NCBI GenBank assembly: GCA_963975935.1
Contig: CAXBIQ010000004.1
Coordinates: 124,001-188,000 of the forward strand
Source of the DNA: Planktosalinus sp963975935
Lineage (GTDB): Bacteria; Bacteroidota; Bacteroidia; Flavobacteriales; Flavobacteriaceae
Direction of reading: 5' to 3'
DNA: 64,000 bases
Positions 63,439-64,000 of the stretch are shown piece after piece (within the stretch, counting starts at the first letter, position 1; each line of letters begins with the position of its first letter). The translations under genes and the position numbers were made by a program. Below the pieces are notes generated by a model, which did not search any database, was not told the DNA's origin, and saw nothing but the letters and a program-made list of their open reading frames with translations.

Positions 63439-64000
63439 TTAAAACATATCTTTAATCTCCTCAAAATCCAGTCCACCATAGTTACCACTGCTCATTAACA
63501 ACAGATTTGTATTTTTAAACTCCTGGGTGTATAAATAAGTTTTAAAATCTGCCGGGTCTGTAAAGATGACGAGGTCTTTTCTTTCAAAGGCTTCTTCAAT
63601 CTGGGTGTCCTTGATGGCTTTGAGTTGTTTTATTTCCACGGCGTGCATGGAGTAAAACACCACGGCCACATCTGCAGCATCCAGGGCTCCTCTGTATTCT
63701 TTTAAAAACTCCGGATTAAGACTGCTGTAAGTATGCAACTCAAGGCAGGCGATAAGTTTTCTATCAGGGTATTGTTCTTTCAAGGCTTTGGTGGTGGCTT
63801 CTACTTTTGAGGGGGAATGGGCAAAGTCTTTGTATGCAACAAAGTCTTTGGTTTCAGTGATTTTTTCCAGACGTTTTGAGGCGCCCTTAAAGGTGGCAAT
63901 GGCTTCATAGAAATCATCTTCGTCCACGCCCAGGTGCTGGCAAATCCATTTGGCACCTGCGAGGTTGTTGAGGTTGTGCTTGCCAAATATTTCTATGGGC
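63439..64000 (-). CDS. mpl: UDP-N-acetylmuramate:L-alanyl-gamma-D-glutamyl-meso-diaminopimelate ligase, C-terminal part
   Basis: Mpl recycles murein tripeptide by joining it to UDP-MurNAc with ATP. The window holds the C-terminal 186 residues; the rest lies beyond base 64000. The frame is open to the end of the window. The segment IEIFGKHNLNNLAGAKWICQ fits the central Mur-ligase motif, followed by KDFAHSPSKVEATTKALKEQ (the Mur ligase C-terminal domain) and the ending NYGGLDFEEIKDMF. Diverged duplicates of this ending lie at 61905 and 61087, downstream of two accessory genes. Confidence 0.92.
   Translation of the reverse strand, partial: PIEIFGKHNLNNLAGAKWICQHLGVDEDDFYEAIATFKGASKRLEKITETKDFVAYKDFAHSPSKVEATTKALKEQYPDRKLIACLELHTYSSLNPEFLKEYRGALDAADVAVVFYSMHAVEIKQLKAIKDTQIEEAFERKDLVIFTDPADFKTYLYTQEFKNTNLLLMSSGNYGGLDFEEIKDMF

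Noticed and set aside
1..64000. tRNA, rRNA, CRISPR arrays, insertion sequences and prophage genes
   Set aside because: I looked through the intergenic segments and saw no cloverleaf-like T-arm motifs, regular spacer arrays, transposase or phage proteins.

Overview
The window comes from a Bacteroidota chromosome, most likely a marine-type member of the Flavobacteriaceae. The support is: T9SS sorting domains on secreted proteins and a T9SS plug-type protein, TAnnTTTG promoter elements, many short-signal lipoproteins, a complete Na+-NQR operon, families typical of this phylum (DUF3667, DUF5723, DUF1573, BT0820-type HAD) and several TTG starts with little Shine-Dalgarno signal. I see no rRNA, tRNA, CRISPR array, transposase or prophage genes.

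Layout. 1-6.2 kb: two convergent L,D-transpeptidases, then gpmI, a thioredoxin-like lipoprotein, a small HAD phosphatase, map, a decayed GxxExxY cassette inside imperfect inverted repeats, and a methyltransferase. 6.3-15.7 kb: an accessory surface-protein region. Three paralogous LRR/T9SS proteins and a short T9SS protein carry near-identical C-termini. A secreted metalloprotease has a (CA)7 tract that puts its apparent start out of frame, and a collapsed second copy of it is present. A VTT-like membrane protein and a large S9 peptidase lie between. 15.7-29.3 kb: housekeeping genes (apbE, murB, aminotransferase, PDZ aspartyl protease, valS, pruA, apaG, DUF3667, T9SS plug). 29.5-35.9 kb: nqrABCDEF followed by a small four-cysteine membrane protein that resembles the NQR maturation factor NqrM. 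35.9-45.5 kb: glycosyltransferase, sigma factor, lipA, gap, hybrid histidine kinase, lpxK, Nif3, coiled-coil protein, msrA. 45.6-50.3 kb: a T9SS-exported vanadium haloperoxidase/PAP2 enzyme, a DUF2256 mini-gene next to an FeS cryptochrome/photolyase, and two tiny membrane/lipoprotein genes. 50.4-54.6 kb: a kynurenine-degradation operon (lipoprotein, kynU, kmo, oxalocrotonate-type hydratase/decarboxylase). 54.6-60.1 kb: a three-gene envelope operon with a DUF5723 protein, yjjG, radC, DUF1569 and PaiB-type genes. 60.2-64 kb: AT-rich accessory genes downstream of mpl (partial, at the window end).

How the parts relate. The NQR complex (NqrA-F) needs covalent FMN on NqrB and NqrC, which the ApbE encoded 13 kb upstream can supply, and the small Cys protein after nqrF may complete assembly. 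The T9SS plug-type protein and the many T9SS cargo proteins belong to one secretion route.

The most unusual signals are: (i) a phase-variation candidate (CA)n tract in the metalloprotease signal peptide, translationally coupled to an LRR surface protein; (ii) mosaic LRR paralogs with a shared exchangeable C-terminus; (iii) three successive, diverged copies of the mpl 3' end, each after an accessory gene, which suggests a recurrent insertion site; (iv) the GxxExxY relic with terminal inverted repeats; (v) an NqrM-like gene directly after the NQR operon. All functions are inferred by reading translations; no database search was run.
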